Of a DNA stretch of 64,000 bases, positions 23,027-34,097 are shown in pieces (within the stretch, counting starts at the first letter, position 1; every line of letters begins with the position of its first letter). The translations under genes were made by a program, and so were the position numbers. The notes beneath the pieces are model-generated. The model had not been told where the DNA came from. It did no database searches and saw only the letters and a list, made by a program, of their open reading frames with translations. The stretch is from Buxus sempervirens (taxonomy: Eukaryota > Streptophyta > Magnoliopsida > Buxales > Buxaceae). The DNA lies in NCBI GenBank assembly GCA_947561395.2, contig OX387184.1, forward strand, positions 10,024,205 through 10,088,204. The letters are read 5' to 3'.

Positions 23027-23684
23027 TCAGATTTGGGAAGAGGAAATGGATAGAGGAAATGGAGGGAGGATGGAAGAAGAAGATGAGCGAAGAAGAAATG
23101 AGGGGAGAAGGGAAAAGCAGACTATGAAATATGTGGTTGCTGAGAATCAAAGAGACGAACCAAAAGGTGCGAACCTTTGCCTTCTGCTTCTCTCGTTCAA
23201 GAAAAAGAATCTACACAGAGGGAGTGACGTGAGCGTGAGAGGAGGACTTCGAGAGATGTTGTATGAGAGAATCTGCGAGAGGAACTGGAGCTTGCCATAG
23301 ATTACGAGGAAGAAGAGAGCTGCGACAGAGATAGATTAAGTCCCTTGTCTGCGATAGAGGAAGCAGAAAGAGTGTGCGATTTGCAAAAGCGAGAGAAAGA
23401 TAGATCAACCGTGAGTTTTGAAAAAACCCCCCTGCAACATAGAAACAAAGTGAGAGTATTGAGAGGGAGAGAGAAACTACCGGAAAAAGAGCCCCTTCGA
23501 GATTGAAAAGTTGAAAAATGGTCGTTCCAAAATTTGAAAACGGGGAGGGAGATTGAAAATTTGAAATTGGTCGTTTCCGTTAGCGTCAAACCCCGTTTCC
23601 GCTTTAAGTGGACAGATGGCAAGATCCTGTAAAGGCTCTATTGCGAACTGCAGATAGAGCCTCTACACTACAGGATCTCATCTG

Positions 23685-23693
23685 GGGCGATTG
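23685..23693. repeat. Right 9-bp target-site duplication
   Basis: GGGCGATTG, the partner of 20693-20701. Confidence 0.9.
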
Positions 23694-25089
23694 GCCCCCC
23701 CCGACCGTACGGGTTACGGCGGAGAAACTCGAGAGTAACCGGCAAAATTTGAACCTGCGAGCCCACGATGCAGGAGTGGAGGTGTTTCATCGTATCATAT
23801 GATCTACCTCCGTGACGTGCATTTTTCTGTATCGAAATGTCATCCGTTGAGCTCTACGAAAATTGAAGACGATTGGCAAAGGGAGAATCGATATCATGTC
23901 AAGTCATCGGCACATATATGTGACGAGGCATCAAAGAAGATCTCTTAGAGCTTACCCAAACCCTAATTCGTCACCCATGACTCTTTATCCTATCTGTTCC
24001 GAGTATCCGTCATTATCCGATTAGAATCACTGCGGATCATCCTATCAATCAGTCCCTGATTCCTAAATTTCTGATTCGGCTCTAATTGCAGGAATCTTAA
24101 GTGATCTCGCTAAGATCGGAGTGAAGTCAGGCCTCGATTCACCAAGTTATCTAGATCGCCCTAAAATTCCTTCCCTTTGGACTCGAACAGCATTCGGTGC
24201 AGAATCATTTGGTCCGATGTGTTTTTGGTGTTACCGGCGAGGTGTTGCGGCTGGCGAGGAATATCACAATGCACCTGGAGACGTGGTTGTGTTTCCCTAT
24301 GGCCGTTGATGAAGAACCGGATCGTACGTCGATTTAGTTAGTGAAATTCTAGACGTTCTCTTCTACATTTTCCAGTTTTATAGATTTAATGTCTTTTTGT
24401 TGAATACTGTAGATTTCATGCTGCTTGATCCTTTAAGTGTTGTTATTTTGAATTATCTTCTGATAAGAAGTGATGAATCAATGTGTTGACATCTGAACTC
24501 TTTAATTGCACCTGAACTCTCAAAATTGTAGCTGTGAGACTGTGTTTTAATATAAGTGAAAGACCTTGGTGGCTCAAGATTATTGTTTATTAAGCCACCC
24601 TTATGGTCATAAGGAGAGCTGAGATTGGAGGGAGTTCCAAAAAGTCAATTAGCGACTCCATTGCCTGATATTGTTTGGATTTTTAGAATTTTAGATATAA
24701 ATCTTAGTTTCTTGTTGCTATTTTATACTGTTGGAATGTGGCTCATATTATTTACCCAACTTTCAAGGGTTTATTTCTTTTACCGGTTTGAACCAAGGGG
24801 GCTGAAGATGAAGGTTGTAACCCTGATTTTGTCTAAGATCACTCTGAATAGTGGAATCTCTTTCTTCAGTGGATTTAGGCACCATGCAAAGCCACATAAA
24901 TCTGTGTACACAATTCTCTTTGATCTTTCTTAGTCATTGCACGGTTATTTCAACATTTACTTTAGGTCACATGGTTGTCCAATGTAGAGACTTGGGCAAT
25001 GTTTTTACTTCTTTTAGGCTGTGACGGTTTAATTGTTTCATAATTTTCTTTATCATCATTTCTTCTTCTTCATCTTCCTTTTTTTAATA
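23694..25089. other. Intergenic, no confident gene
   Basis: A plus-strand frame at 24121-24309 starts near a TTGCAG acceptor-like site and has no recognised family; another at 24625-24933 is hydrophobic and unrecognised. Either could belong to an unrecognised spliced transcript, but nothing supports a gene model. CTTCTTCTTCATC-type pyrimidine runs and poly-T near 25070-25085 may be the A-tail side of the minus-strand LINE that follows. Confidence 0.35.
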
Positions 25090-26560
25090 TTTAATGAAGC
25101 AATTATATTAAAGGACAGAAAAAGAATGTGCACTCTGATTGTCTAATTGTAAGATCAGTCACACCAAGCTAAAACAGTCACAGAGATCAAATCTTAAACC
25201 ATCTTTTAAACTATTTAAAGAAAACAGCATAGCCTCCTCTTGCTTACCTGACTCCTCTATAGCTCCACCAACTGTTATATGCCAAAAAGTCTTGCCTTCT
25301 AGCACCCACCTTAGCCAGCTTATCCACCATCGAGTTAGCCATTCTAGGCACTTGTTTGAATGAAGATTTCAATTCTTGTGCTAACTATCTAGCTTGCCTT
25401 CTCAAGTGAATTAGCTGTCAAGTATCTGTCACCTCACCATTCGTTCAAATTTTTTTTCTGCATCCCCTTCCACCACCATATTTCTAAAGCCTTCATCATT
25501 TGCCTCTTCAAATTTGTGAGAATGGCTAGTAACTCTGAACGTGTAGAATGTCCTTCACCAACTGGACCATAATAGGTTTGAAGTATCTCACCCAAATGAT
25601 TCCTTAAGACCCCTCCGAATCCTGATAAACCTAGATTGCCCAAGTAGCATTCTCAAAATTCATTTTAATGTTGCCTTCTGACCAAGGCATTTATTGCACT
25701 TCAACCCCTACTTTTGTCGATGCTACTATTTCAGATGTTGATATTTCCCTAAACTTCTCAAGTCCACTACTCATGATATTGTTACTGCCACTATAGACTC
25801 AATCACTAAAGCTGTAGACTTTTTAATATCCTCTAATATTCTTTTGTTCCTTTCAATCCATATTAGCCAAAAGATATCATGGAGGAACAACACCCAGTAA
25901 AGGTAAGTCACATTCGTCTATTCTCACTAGAACGCCAATGATTGTGAAGTCCACGAGAGTATGCAGCATCACCCTAAACATCCCAAGTTGTGATAAGATA
26001 TGTCCCCACACATCTCTAGCCATTGTGCAGTGAATAAACATGTGGTATATGGTTTCATCATGGCAAATGCAAAGCTTAAAAACATTGGGAGATAGTGTGA
26101 TCCACTACCTCCTAGTTTATAGATGATTAGCTATGTTAATGTTTTTTCATTAATGCAGTCCATACAAAAGCCTTGATTTTTTGAGGAAAATGAGGTTTGC
26201 AAAGAAGCTTGTGAGTGTAGGGAGCAAGGGGGACCGATTTGTCCTCATGACAAAGATTGACATGAGAAATAACCAGAGGTTCATGACTCTAAAATTTCCT
26301 ATCAACACTCGTTGCACAGATTGAAACATGTTGTAGTGTATCAAACAAAGAAGCTAACTCCATAATTTCTGAATTCCTCGTAAGAGGCAAGTTCCAAAGT
26401 AATCCTGGGAAACAAAGCATTGAGGAAATTAACTATACAAAATAACCCAGGAAATGTATACAAAAGAATAAAATTTCCCCACATCAAACCATGCCAAATT
26501 TCGATGGAAGATCCAGAACCCACACAAAAACGGATTTGGGCATAGAATTTAGGTGCTCAC
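25090..26560 (-). mobile_element. L1-type LINE fragment, minus strand
   Basis: Three broken minus-strand frames in the right order match the C-terminal half of a plant L1 ORF2. Near 26341-26523 is a 'GSGSSIEIWHGLMWG' segment (usual GxGxxIxFWxDxW), near 26150-26344 a cysteine-poor zinc-finger-region remnant, and at 25434-25643 an RNase H domain start 'GLSGFGGVLRNHLGEIL'. Frame breaks and stops show it is inactive. A T-rich stretch at about 25070-25090 is a possible poly-A remnant. The endonuclease and most of the reverse transcriptase are missing. Confidence 0.7.
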
Positions 26561-26839
26561 TCCGCCACCCCTTCCCTAGGGCTTGCTCTAAAAGTACATG
26601 CTCTACAGTTGGCTAACATCGCAACCATTAGATGCAAGGCTATGTTTACTTGGAATGACTTTATGTAACAGACTATCTCTTTCATTGTTGAAATGCCAGA
26701 GCCAGATTGCTAACAGGGAGGAATTTCTTGTTGCGATGTTTCCTAATGGATCTGTTCTTTCTCCTTTTCTTTACAAACCACCTGTCATTTGATAATATTA
26801 TCCTTGTTTTGCCCTCTCCTTACCTACAAAAAGCCTTTT

Positions 26840-27340
26840 TGTATTGATGAAGATATAGCACATAGGATTAGAGCTGGTTGGCTCAAGTGGAGAAGTGATT
26901 TTAGGGTATCATGTGATAGGCATGTCCCATTTAAATTTAAGGATAAGAACGGCTATGTTTTATGGTACAGAATGTTGGGCATTAGGAAACATGTTCAGAT
27001 GATGAGTATTACTGAGATGAGAATGCTAACTAAGATGGATGTGTGGCAATACTATGGAAGACAGTAAGAAATGAACATATCTGAAAGTGGATAAGGTAGT
27101 TTAGAAATGTAAGGCGGAGACTTAGAGATGCATTTGTAAGGTGTAAGAGGATGCATATTGAAGGGCCTAAGAGATCATGACAAAGACCTAAAAAGACAGA
27201 TGGAGTTAATAAAACAAGACTCTTGTTGGCGAACTAAATAAGTAAAGCTGAAGATATGATTGTTGATAGAATAATATAGATAGACAAGATTCGTGTTGTC
27301 AACCTGGGAACTGGCCTACATCGATGATGATGAAAGCTTG
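26840..27340 (+). mobile_element. RTE-type LINE fragment
   Basis: The frame at 26789-27067 contains 'HRIRAGWLKWRSDFRVSCDR', 'VPFKFKDKNG' and 'HVQMMSITEMRMLTKMDVW', a recognisable degenerate version of the RTE-like reverse-transcriptase C-terminus (HRIxAGWxKWR, CWAxK, MRMLRWMCG). Downstream, broken frames continue the family tail (RRRLRDAF, IEGPKRS). It sits head-on with the L1 fragment to its left, suggesting nested or serial LINE insertion. Confidence 0.7.
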
Positions 27341-28986
27341 AGGATATGATGAAACTGAGTTCAGCTTAGTTTTTCAAATGGGGATGCAGCAGTGTTTTTA
27401 TTGTTTTAAATAGTTCTCTTGATTTTCAGTTCATATGGGTGCCTTATATGTAACCTTGGTCAATTTAAACGCAATAATCTTATTATTGTCTTTTAGATGC
27501 AGTTGTGTTTTATTATTATATTCTTTTAAAATTGGACATGAAGCTAAACCTAAATATTCCTTCGTAATATTATTATTGTTTTAGATTTTTCCAATGTCCT
27601 TGAATTTAGATCATCTTTATAGTCACAAATATCTCTGTGAAGGATAAAATAATTTGCCCATTTTGAATTTAGGTATCAGCACTGCCATATGCCAAGTAAA
27701 TGTTTTAGAAGTCTTTTTGCCAGTTTTACAGTATTTATGCTTCTGTCATTAGTAGTATGATTTTAATAACAAAATCTGGAGCATTTTTCTGCAGTTGAAT
27801 ATGAGCTAATAGGTAACTAATCTGATTATACTTTAATTACTAGATATCCTTCCTTACGTATCTGGAACACAGATGAAGTTAATGCAGGTGTTTGGGAAAC
27901 GTGAAAAGCCAGAACCAGATTGGGCAGGACGAGGAAATTCATATTAAAAAAAAACCACTAGTTAACTACAAGAGTGTCCTTCCGTGCAATCCCTACTTTC
28001 ACATACATCTCAAGGTATCTGTTTTTGAACCTGCAGGTTAACGTGAACAACAGATTTTGAGACGGAACCACATGGTTGTGATTGGTAGTATTGAATCAGT
28101 AAGTCCGTCATTGAAGAAGACCTGGAGATTGATGGTACAACCAAGGACATATTTTTTTATGATGCCTCATGTGGAGTTTTTAGCCAAGAAGTACAAAGAG
28201 GCGGGAGATTAGTCGGGAAACTGAAGAATCTTAGATATGAGCTTTGCAAACTGAATCTTGTATATTGCGGTATCCCGAAAGAGCGGCTGTTTGGGTGTGT
28301 AGCCGGTTGAGAATGTTGCAAAACATGAAACCCTACAAGGTGTGAAGGATTAATATGAGTTCAGTTGGCAAAGGTAAAGCGCAAGTGCGCAAGTTTCAAT
28401 GGATCGGATCAGCAGGATGTACGGCCTCTCACGCACGATGGGAGAGACTTGGGAGTATAATTACACTTTTACATCCTCAAAAGCTAGCATATGTTGGTTA
28501 AGAGGCATAAAATCAGATCGTGGATTCTTAACTTGCCTGCGTGCATTCTATGGATGATCGATTGCTTTCCAGAGCCATCTTTTTGTGGAACCCGCTCCCA
28601 AAAGTTCAATGTGGTAACTAGAAAGTCTCCGTAATCAGCGGAGGTATTTAGATGACCATAATCAGGTGATTCATTCGGATCGCCCTCACGATCAGCTTGG
28701 CTTTTTCAGCATCCATCATCATAATAATAGATGGGATGGACTAAGCAATGCAGGCGGGTTCGGGCTAGATCAGGCTCTAGTTACTTATGGCTTGAATGGA
28801 CAAACCACTTATTTTTCCGGCACCCACAGCATCGACGCATAACAAGTATTTAAAAGTTAGATTAGCAAAGGAATTCAGAACTTTTACTAACGATCTAGTA
28901 TTTACACGGATAGCCAAGCAACCAGTGCAGCAGCGGGCCTCAGCGGTGCTAGTGCAGGTTTTCAACGTAGCAGGATGGAACATTTC
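27341..28986. other. Intergenic, unresolved short frames
   Basis: A 46-codon plus-strand frame (28072-28212) starts MVVIGSIES and ends HVEFLAKKYKEAGD; about 100 bases upstream another stretch (27873-27946) reads KLMQVFGKREKPEPDW then stops. Both are coherent but match no family I know, and splice-linked models run into stops. The right end is the 3' flank of the ACR gene. Confidence 0.3.
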
Positions 28987-31668
28987 TTAAGATCTTATGG
29001 AGCCAAAGTTGCTAGAGAGTCTCTCAAGCTGAGCCCACAACAGGCTACCCAGTGAGAATCTGGGCCTATCATCGTCCGATCTATTTCTGCTGCCGCGGCC
29101 GCATTTGTGGGCTATCAAACCTTGGTTGTTCTTGTTAACTGCTACGACTGTTGGGCCGATTTCCTTCCTCACCAAATCAATCGTCCTTGGGTTCACATCC
29201 TTGCCCGACAATTCTGTTACATGAAAAGATCCAACAGCTTTCTCGTCGCGGATTCCAATCTCTGCCCGGGAAACCGACAGTCCATTCTCTCGAAACACTC
29301 GAGTGATATCGGAGAGCAGTCCCGTCTTGTTTTGAGTGCAGATGTCGAGTCTCAGTCCCTACAAAGAGAGGAAGAGACCATCAATATAATCAGGGAAAAG
29401 GGAAACCAAAGACATTCATTAGGAGTTAGGACTGCAATAAATACAAGTGTTTGATACGATTGGATACATACATGGGAGACACTCCGCTCGATTGCAGCAA
29501 CCAAGCATTGGGAGACCCTGCTTCTCTCGCTTTCTGTATCCAAAGTGCAACCATCCTTGTGCCGTATATAGTACTCCTGTCATGTGCAACCACAAGGAGC
29601 AGCAGCAACTCCATCAGCTATTATCTTTTTGTCACCAGATTATTTCGATTTAGCATCTTCGTATATATGTTGTTACCTGAACAGCAACGGACCCTTGCGA
29701 GCTGATGGCGGCATGGAAGACTACGTATTGCATGTCAGTGAGCGTGCAGACTGTGTCGAATAGCAGCCGGCGACGGTCCCTGCTCCGGATGTTCACCACC
29801 GAGTATCCCTTAGCTGTGCAACTCTCGATGCTCACATGGGTCTCTCCGGCATCTTCATTGCAGCAGGTGTCGTAATCCCGATCCCCAAACATCAACTGGT
29901 GTAGCCGCCGTTCGGAGTGGATTGGACCCGCTGCCAATCTCACAACGCTCTGTTCTCCGGCTGCACCGGCGCGGTGGTGGTGGTGGTGAGCCCCAACCAC
30001 GTGCTCCAGCTGCTCCTGAACGTGAGCGAGCCGATCCGGATCGCTGATAGGGCCACCTCCGTCGTATTCATCGTCCACGTAGATGATGCTGGCCGCGCGG
30101 GTGTTGTGGGTCCAGGCCTCGGCTGCGACCACGTGACACCGAAGCTCAGCAAGAACCGCCGATATCTCAGAGAGGAGACCCGGTCGATCCGTTGCGGTGA
30201 TCTCCAAAGTCGTATGCTTCTCCTCCTCCTCTGTTGATACACGTGGCGGACCTACGGTTGTGCCAAGGGACGTACGTGCCTGCTTTGTATGTCCTCCGTT
30301 CTTTCGTTCCGCACCAAGTGCCTTTGATCCAGAACAAGAAAAAACAAAAAAAAAAAAACTATTAAGAAGGGACCCAAGAATCGGCCGTCAACGGGCCACG
30401 GTTGAGTTGCATAGTGGCATCTTTCATAACTCTGAAAAAATTCAGAACGAAAGGCACAAGAAAGACTGCAGACGATATAGTCCAGGAGGGAGGGAGAGAT
30501 ACCTGCTGAATGTGGAAGAAGAGGTTTTTGTCAGTAAGTTTGTTGCCGAGCTGGTCCGTCACATGGAACACTGCACATCATAAAGCCAATCGAAATTATA
30601 TCCCAAACATGAAAATGATCAATTAAACAATTGCTGAATTGTTGATATTGGCTGATTATGAAATGGATGATGACGGATACTTGCCATCCATGAACCAGCC
30701 ACCATCAGAACATATATAAGATTTGGAGATGACGAGATCCAAATCCGTCAAAACCTGGACCATCTCCAGTAGAATCCCATGCTTGTTTGCGCTATCAACC
30801 TGGCCGACCAAAGTAGCTATAATAAATATATAAACGAACACCCTAGAATCAGGCAGTAGCTATAATAACTCTTAGTTACTATGGTCGCGTTCAAACAATG
30901 CAACTCCTAGAATCAGGCAGGAAGTCATCAAACCTGTATACACGAGCAAGAGTTAGGAACTTAGGATCATGCGGTTCAATTATATTCTGCGTAGCCCTAA
31001 TGACGTAAGGAAAGAGGATATTGCAAAGCTATGAAGACCCATACCGCACCTAAGTGATAATTAATTCATTTTCTTGCCCCCAGTTCGAAGTACAGATGTA
31101 GTTAGGTTCGTTGATTTGCGTTACTTGGTTTTATAAGAAATTCATGCAATGTGGGGTCGATGTTGAGATTGCGAGGGAATGATTCTTAAACGATAGATAA
31201 GATAGATCAATGTGTTAATGATGAAATGGCAAAAATTATTTCGTATTGATTCGAGGACAAGGTTCAGTTTCTGAAGTTTGCCTATTTGAAAGAGTAGTCG
31301 ATTTCCTCAACCCCATCTCGGCTGTGGGGCAAACGGAATCTGCAATTGCAGAGGAACCCACTTCAAATCCGACGTAAACGGGTGTAAGTAGCATCACCAG
31401 ATCCAGATGTAGATCATCCGCGTAACCAGAAAAAGAAAGATTTTTAAATCAATGGAAAGAAACAGAAACTTGAACCCCACCTTCACAAGCGTGCAGTCTG
31501 GGCATGTTTCGTTATCGATGCAAACCCTGCAGTACCATGAACAAATAAATAAATAAAAGCAATAGAATCGAAGGGAAAAGCGAGTGGAGATTATTACCTA
31601 GGCGGATATATTCTTTCGATAAGCGATTCGAAGTCAGGATCGAAGTAGGGCGTATAACTGCTCTCCAT
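28987..31668 (-). CDS. ACR1: ACT domain-containing protein ACR1-like (four ACT domains)
   Basis: Seven coding exons: 31598-31668, 31481-31526, 30685-30799, 30503-30570, 29677-30321, 29472-29576, 28987-29358; 473 residues. Four ACT domains, small-molecule-binding modules of amino-acid-sensing proteins (role inferred for plant ACRs), lie at about 35-85 ([20 protein letters not shown]), 137-190 ([16 protein letters not shown]), 260-330 ([15 protein letters not shown]) and 351-410 ([20 protein letters not shown]). The end, [17 protein letters not shown], and the start [10 protein letters not shown] fit the ACR1 branch, and total length matches. A His5 run falls between domains 2 and 3. Intron 3 uses a GC donor (ATG|GCAAGT), required by frame. 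A 5'-UTR intron from about 32200 to 31702 is possible. Confidence 0.9.
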
Positions 31669-33149
31669 CCTCCCTCGCCCCAATAAGATGAAAAATGATC
31701 TTCCTTCTGTTATAAGAAGAAGAAGAAGAACATCATCATCATCCATTATAAGGGAAAGCTATTGAGAAGGGATATGTCTGCGCCGTTTTGGTTTCTTGTA
31801 AAATTAGAAGTTACGAAAGGAGGAGGGAGGGAGTAGCAGGGGAAGAGTATTTGACTGCACAATTGTCTCTGTTTCACGATATCTACAGCAATAGAACTAC
31901 ACAACCCTTGACTTCCAGATTTCTTATAAAACATCATTGACAATATTTAAAAAGAAAAACACAAAAGCCTTTACCAAATCGATACGGAGCTTTGAATTAC
32001 GTGTGAGTATAATTATAAAAGAAAAGCGACTATTTCAAAGAAACACGCATAGGAACTATTGAAAAATAAAAACCAGTGTCAATAATATAGATCCCTTGAA
32101 AAATTAAGAATGCCCATCGATTCAATTGAGTTTCTGAAACGAAATAAATCAAAATCAAGGCTAGAAATAAACGAAAGACAGGACATGATCAAGAAATCAC
32201 CTGTAAGTTCTTTGCAGAGAGATTGTTAGACCCCCGGATGGGCGGGTATTCACATGGTTTTGTAGGCAAATTAAGCTTTCTGTCTCCGTCGTCAGAATTC
32301 AGAACACACACACACTCTCCTTCTCTCTCTCTCTGTTTTGTGGCCTTTGGCGATATATTCTTCGGAAAAGACCCGCAAAGAGAGGCAGGTCAAAAAACAG
32401 ATTCTCCCTATAACAGGGCTTAGAAGCCGTAGGTTCGTAACAGACGCTCTTAGACTATACACCTCACACCCCCTTTTCTCTCGTCTCGTGTATGGAATCT
32501 ATGGATTCGTGAACCCACCGGCTGAGGTTAGCGTTGAGGAATCGTCCTTGCGAATCCACACCGCGTCTTCCACGTCGGCCTTCGAAACTCTACGTGTCCT
32601 GCATCCTCTGGTTCTTTTCTTAGCCGAGTGCGGCGGCTCGTTACGACGGCTCCCACCACTCAACACCTGGATCATCTTCAAAATCCCGCTATCACTTTCA
32701 GCGGATAGCTGTCTTTTTGTTTTAAGTTTCCAGAATTTGCACGTCTCCAGATGACGGGATCTGATATGGTCTCTCCCATGAGGAGCAAAAGGCAAAGTTC
32801 TCTAAATTCACTGAATAATAAGACGCTTTTATCATGCGAACACTTCTATAATTGGGAAGGTTAGGCACGTCACATCACCGCTTAAGGCATCGGGACCCAT
32901 GCAAACACCCCATTTCGTCTCTATATGAAATAATTAATGGGCTGTCGGCACAGTCTCAGCATCTTCAAAGACTAATTTCATGCTGATAATCAATCTAGGC
33001 CTGCCAATTTAAGTCGTCTTGTTATTGCTGGCAATTGATTAGCTCAAATAAAAGGAATTACAAAATATGAAGCCAGTCGGTTCTCTGAATATTTGATATG
33101 AACAGCCAAAAGACTTATACAGGAAAATCAAATTCAACCTTGCTCTTTT
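31669..33149. other. Upstream region of the ACR gene and intergenic
   Basis: The first 600 bases probably carry the 5' leader and promoter of the minus-strand ACR gene (an ATAACAG acceptor-like site at about 31702 and CTTACAG|GTGATT donor-like site near 32200). The overlapping frames at 32223-32795 carry no conserved motif. Nothing else seen. Confidence 0.4.
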
Positions 33150-33394
33150 GTTTTTTTGTTGGGATATTTAGAAGAAAGGAATTTCAATAAGCAATGGATA
33201 CAAGCAGCTGCTGTCAAGATATTTAGAAGTGGAAATAGAGTTGCTGATGCTATGGCAAAGTTTGAATTGGTTTCGAAACGTAGAATTTTGTGGAATAATA
33301 TCGTGCCATGCTGGGTATTAAAATTACTAAGGGATAACTGTAATAGACCTTTACTTTTAATATAATATTTTCCTTCTACCAAAAAAAAAAAAAG
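33150..33394 (+). mobile_element. L1-type LINE 3' end with poly-A tail
   Basis: The frame at 33156-33365 contains 'VKIFRSGNRVADAMAKFEL', the C-terminal signature of the plant L1 RNase H domain, then stops and reaches a 13-base poly-A at 33381-33393 after a short TAATATAATATTTTCC-type 3' UTR. It is a strongly 5'-truncated insertion of about 245 bases. Confidence 0.75.
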
Positions 33395-34055
33395 AAACCT
33401 GCACTTAGCCACGCTTTGCGAAGCAGGGAATGATATTTTGTGCCGACGTTTATTGCTGCATTCTATGCAGCCTTCCATCTCATGGTTAGGCTTTTTTCAA
33501 AAGCAAAAGCTCAGTACCATTGGATCCTTCGTCCATCAACATCTAAATTAAACTGCAGTTAATGGGATTTCAAACCCGGTTTGAGGTTTTTCTATAATTT
33601 AAAAACTCCTTTTATATACAACAAGAAAAACTCCTAAACGTCAGATGTTTTAATATCAAACGCTTACCACTGTACCAATAACAGGAGGATAAATGTAGGA
33701 TGCTGGACCTTGGCCCAACATCCCCAACAAGATGCTCTTGCTCATTGGGCTTATTGCAGCATCCGTAGCAAAGTCATCACTTGGTGATCGAGGTGTGTAC
33801 CTTTCTTTACTGATAGTAGAGGCTGATCGATGTTCAAGTCATCAGAATCTTTTATGTACAGGAACAATGTTTGAAGTCCAACAAAATATGTAGCTCACTC
33901 TTTAACTAGCTCAGACAATATTCTCTCTTCCTTTATATCTCTTTCACTACTTCTTGCAAGCTCTCTTAATAGCTTTTCTCTATATTAATTTGTCTCTAGC
34001 TGATCTGTTTATCTCATTCCCTTCTCATTCATTAGTTTTTTCTCACTCTATCTCC

Positions 34056-34097
<42 letters not shown>

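Larger units (their letters stand above)
20702..23684. mobile_element. Mutator-like element with long inverted termini (Pack-MULE-like)
   Basis: 2983-bp element bounded by a perfect 9-bp duplication. The left arm 20702-21285 and right arm 23126-23684 are inverted copies, both starting CAGATGA(A/G)ATCCTGTAG on their own strand; similarity is very high by eye across more than 550 bases. Differences include a 26-bp insertion in the left arm (GGCTTTCCGC... near 20787) and a 5-bp insertion in the right arm. The interior has no transposase frame. It contains a 120-bp tandem duplication and a Pro/Ser-rich minus-strand frame that may be captured host sequence. Long TIRs plus 9-bp duplication assign it to the Mutator superfamily. 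The intact duplication suggests fairly recent insertion. Confidence 0.92.

Noticed and set aside
22710-23300. 196-codon plus-strand frame inside the Mutator-like element
   Set aside because: It runs from interior into the right inverted arm, is Gly/Glu-rich like an antisense of the Pro/Ser-rich frame, and shows no family motif.
29917-30242. Overlapping frames on both strands of 100-106 codons
   Set aside because: They are shadows of exon 5 of the ACR1-like gene; the family protein is read in the third frame.
32223-32795. Several 66-138-codon frames upstream of the ACR gene
   Set aside because: Mutually overlapping on both strands, no conserved motif, and positioned where the ACR promoter and leader are expected.
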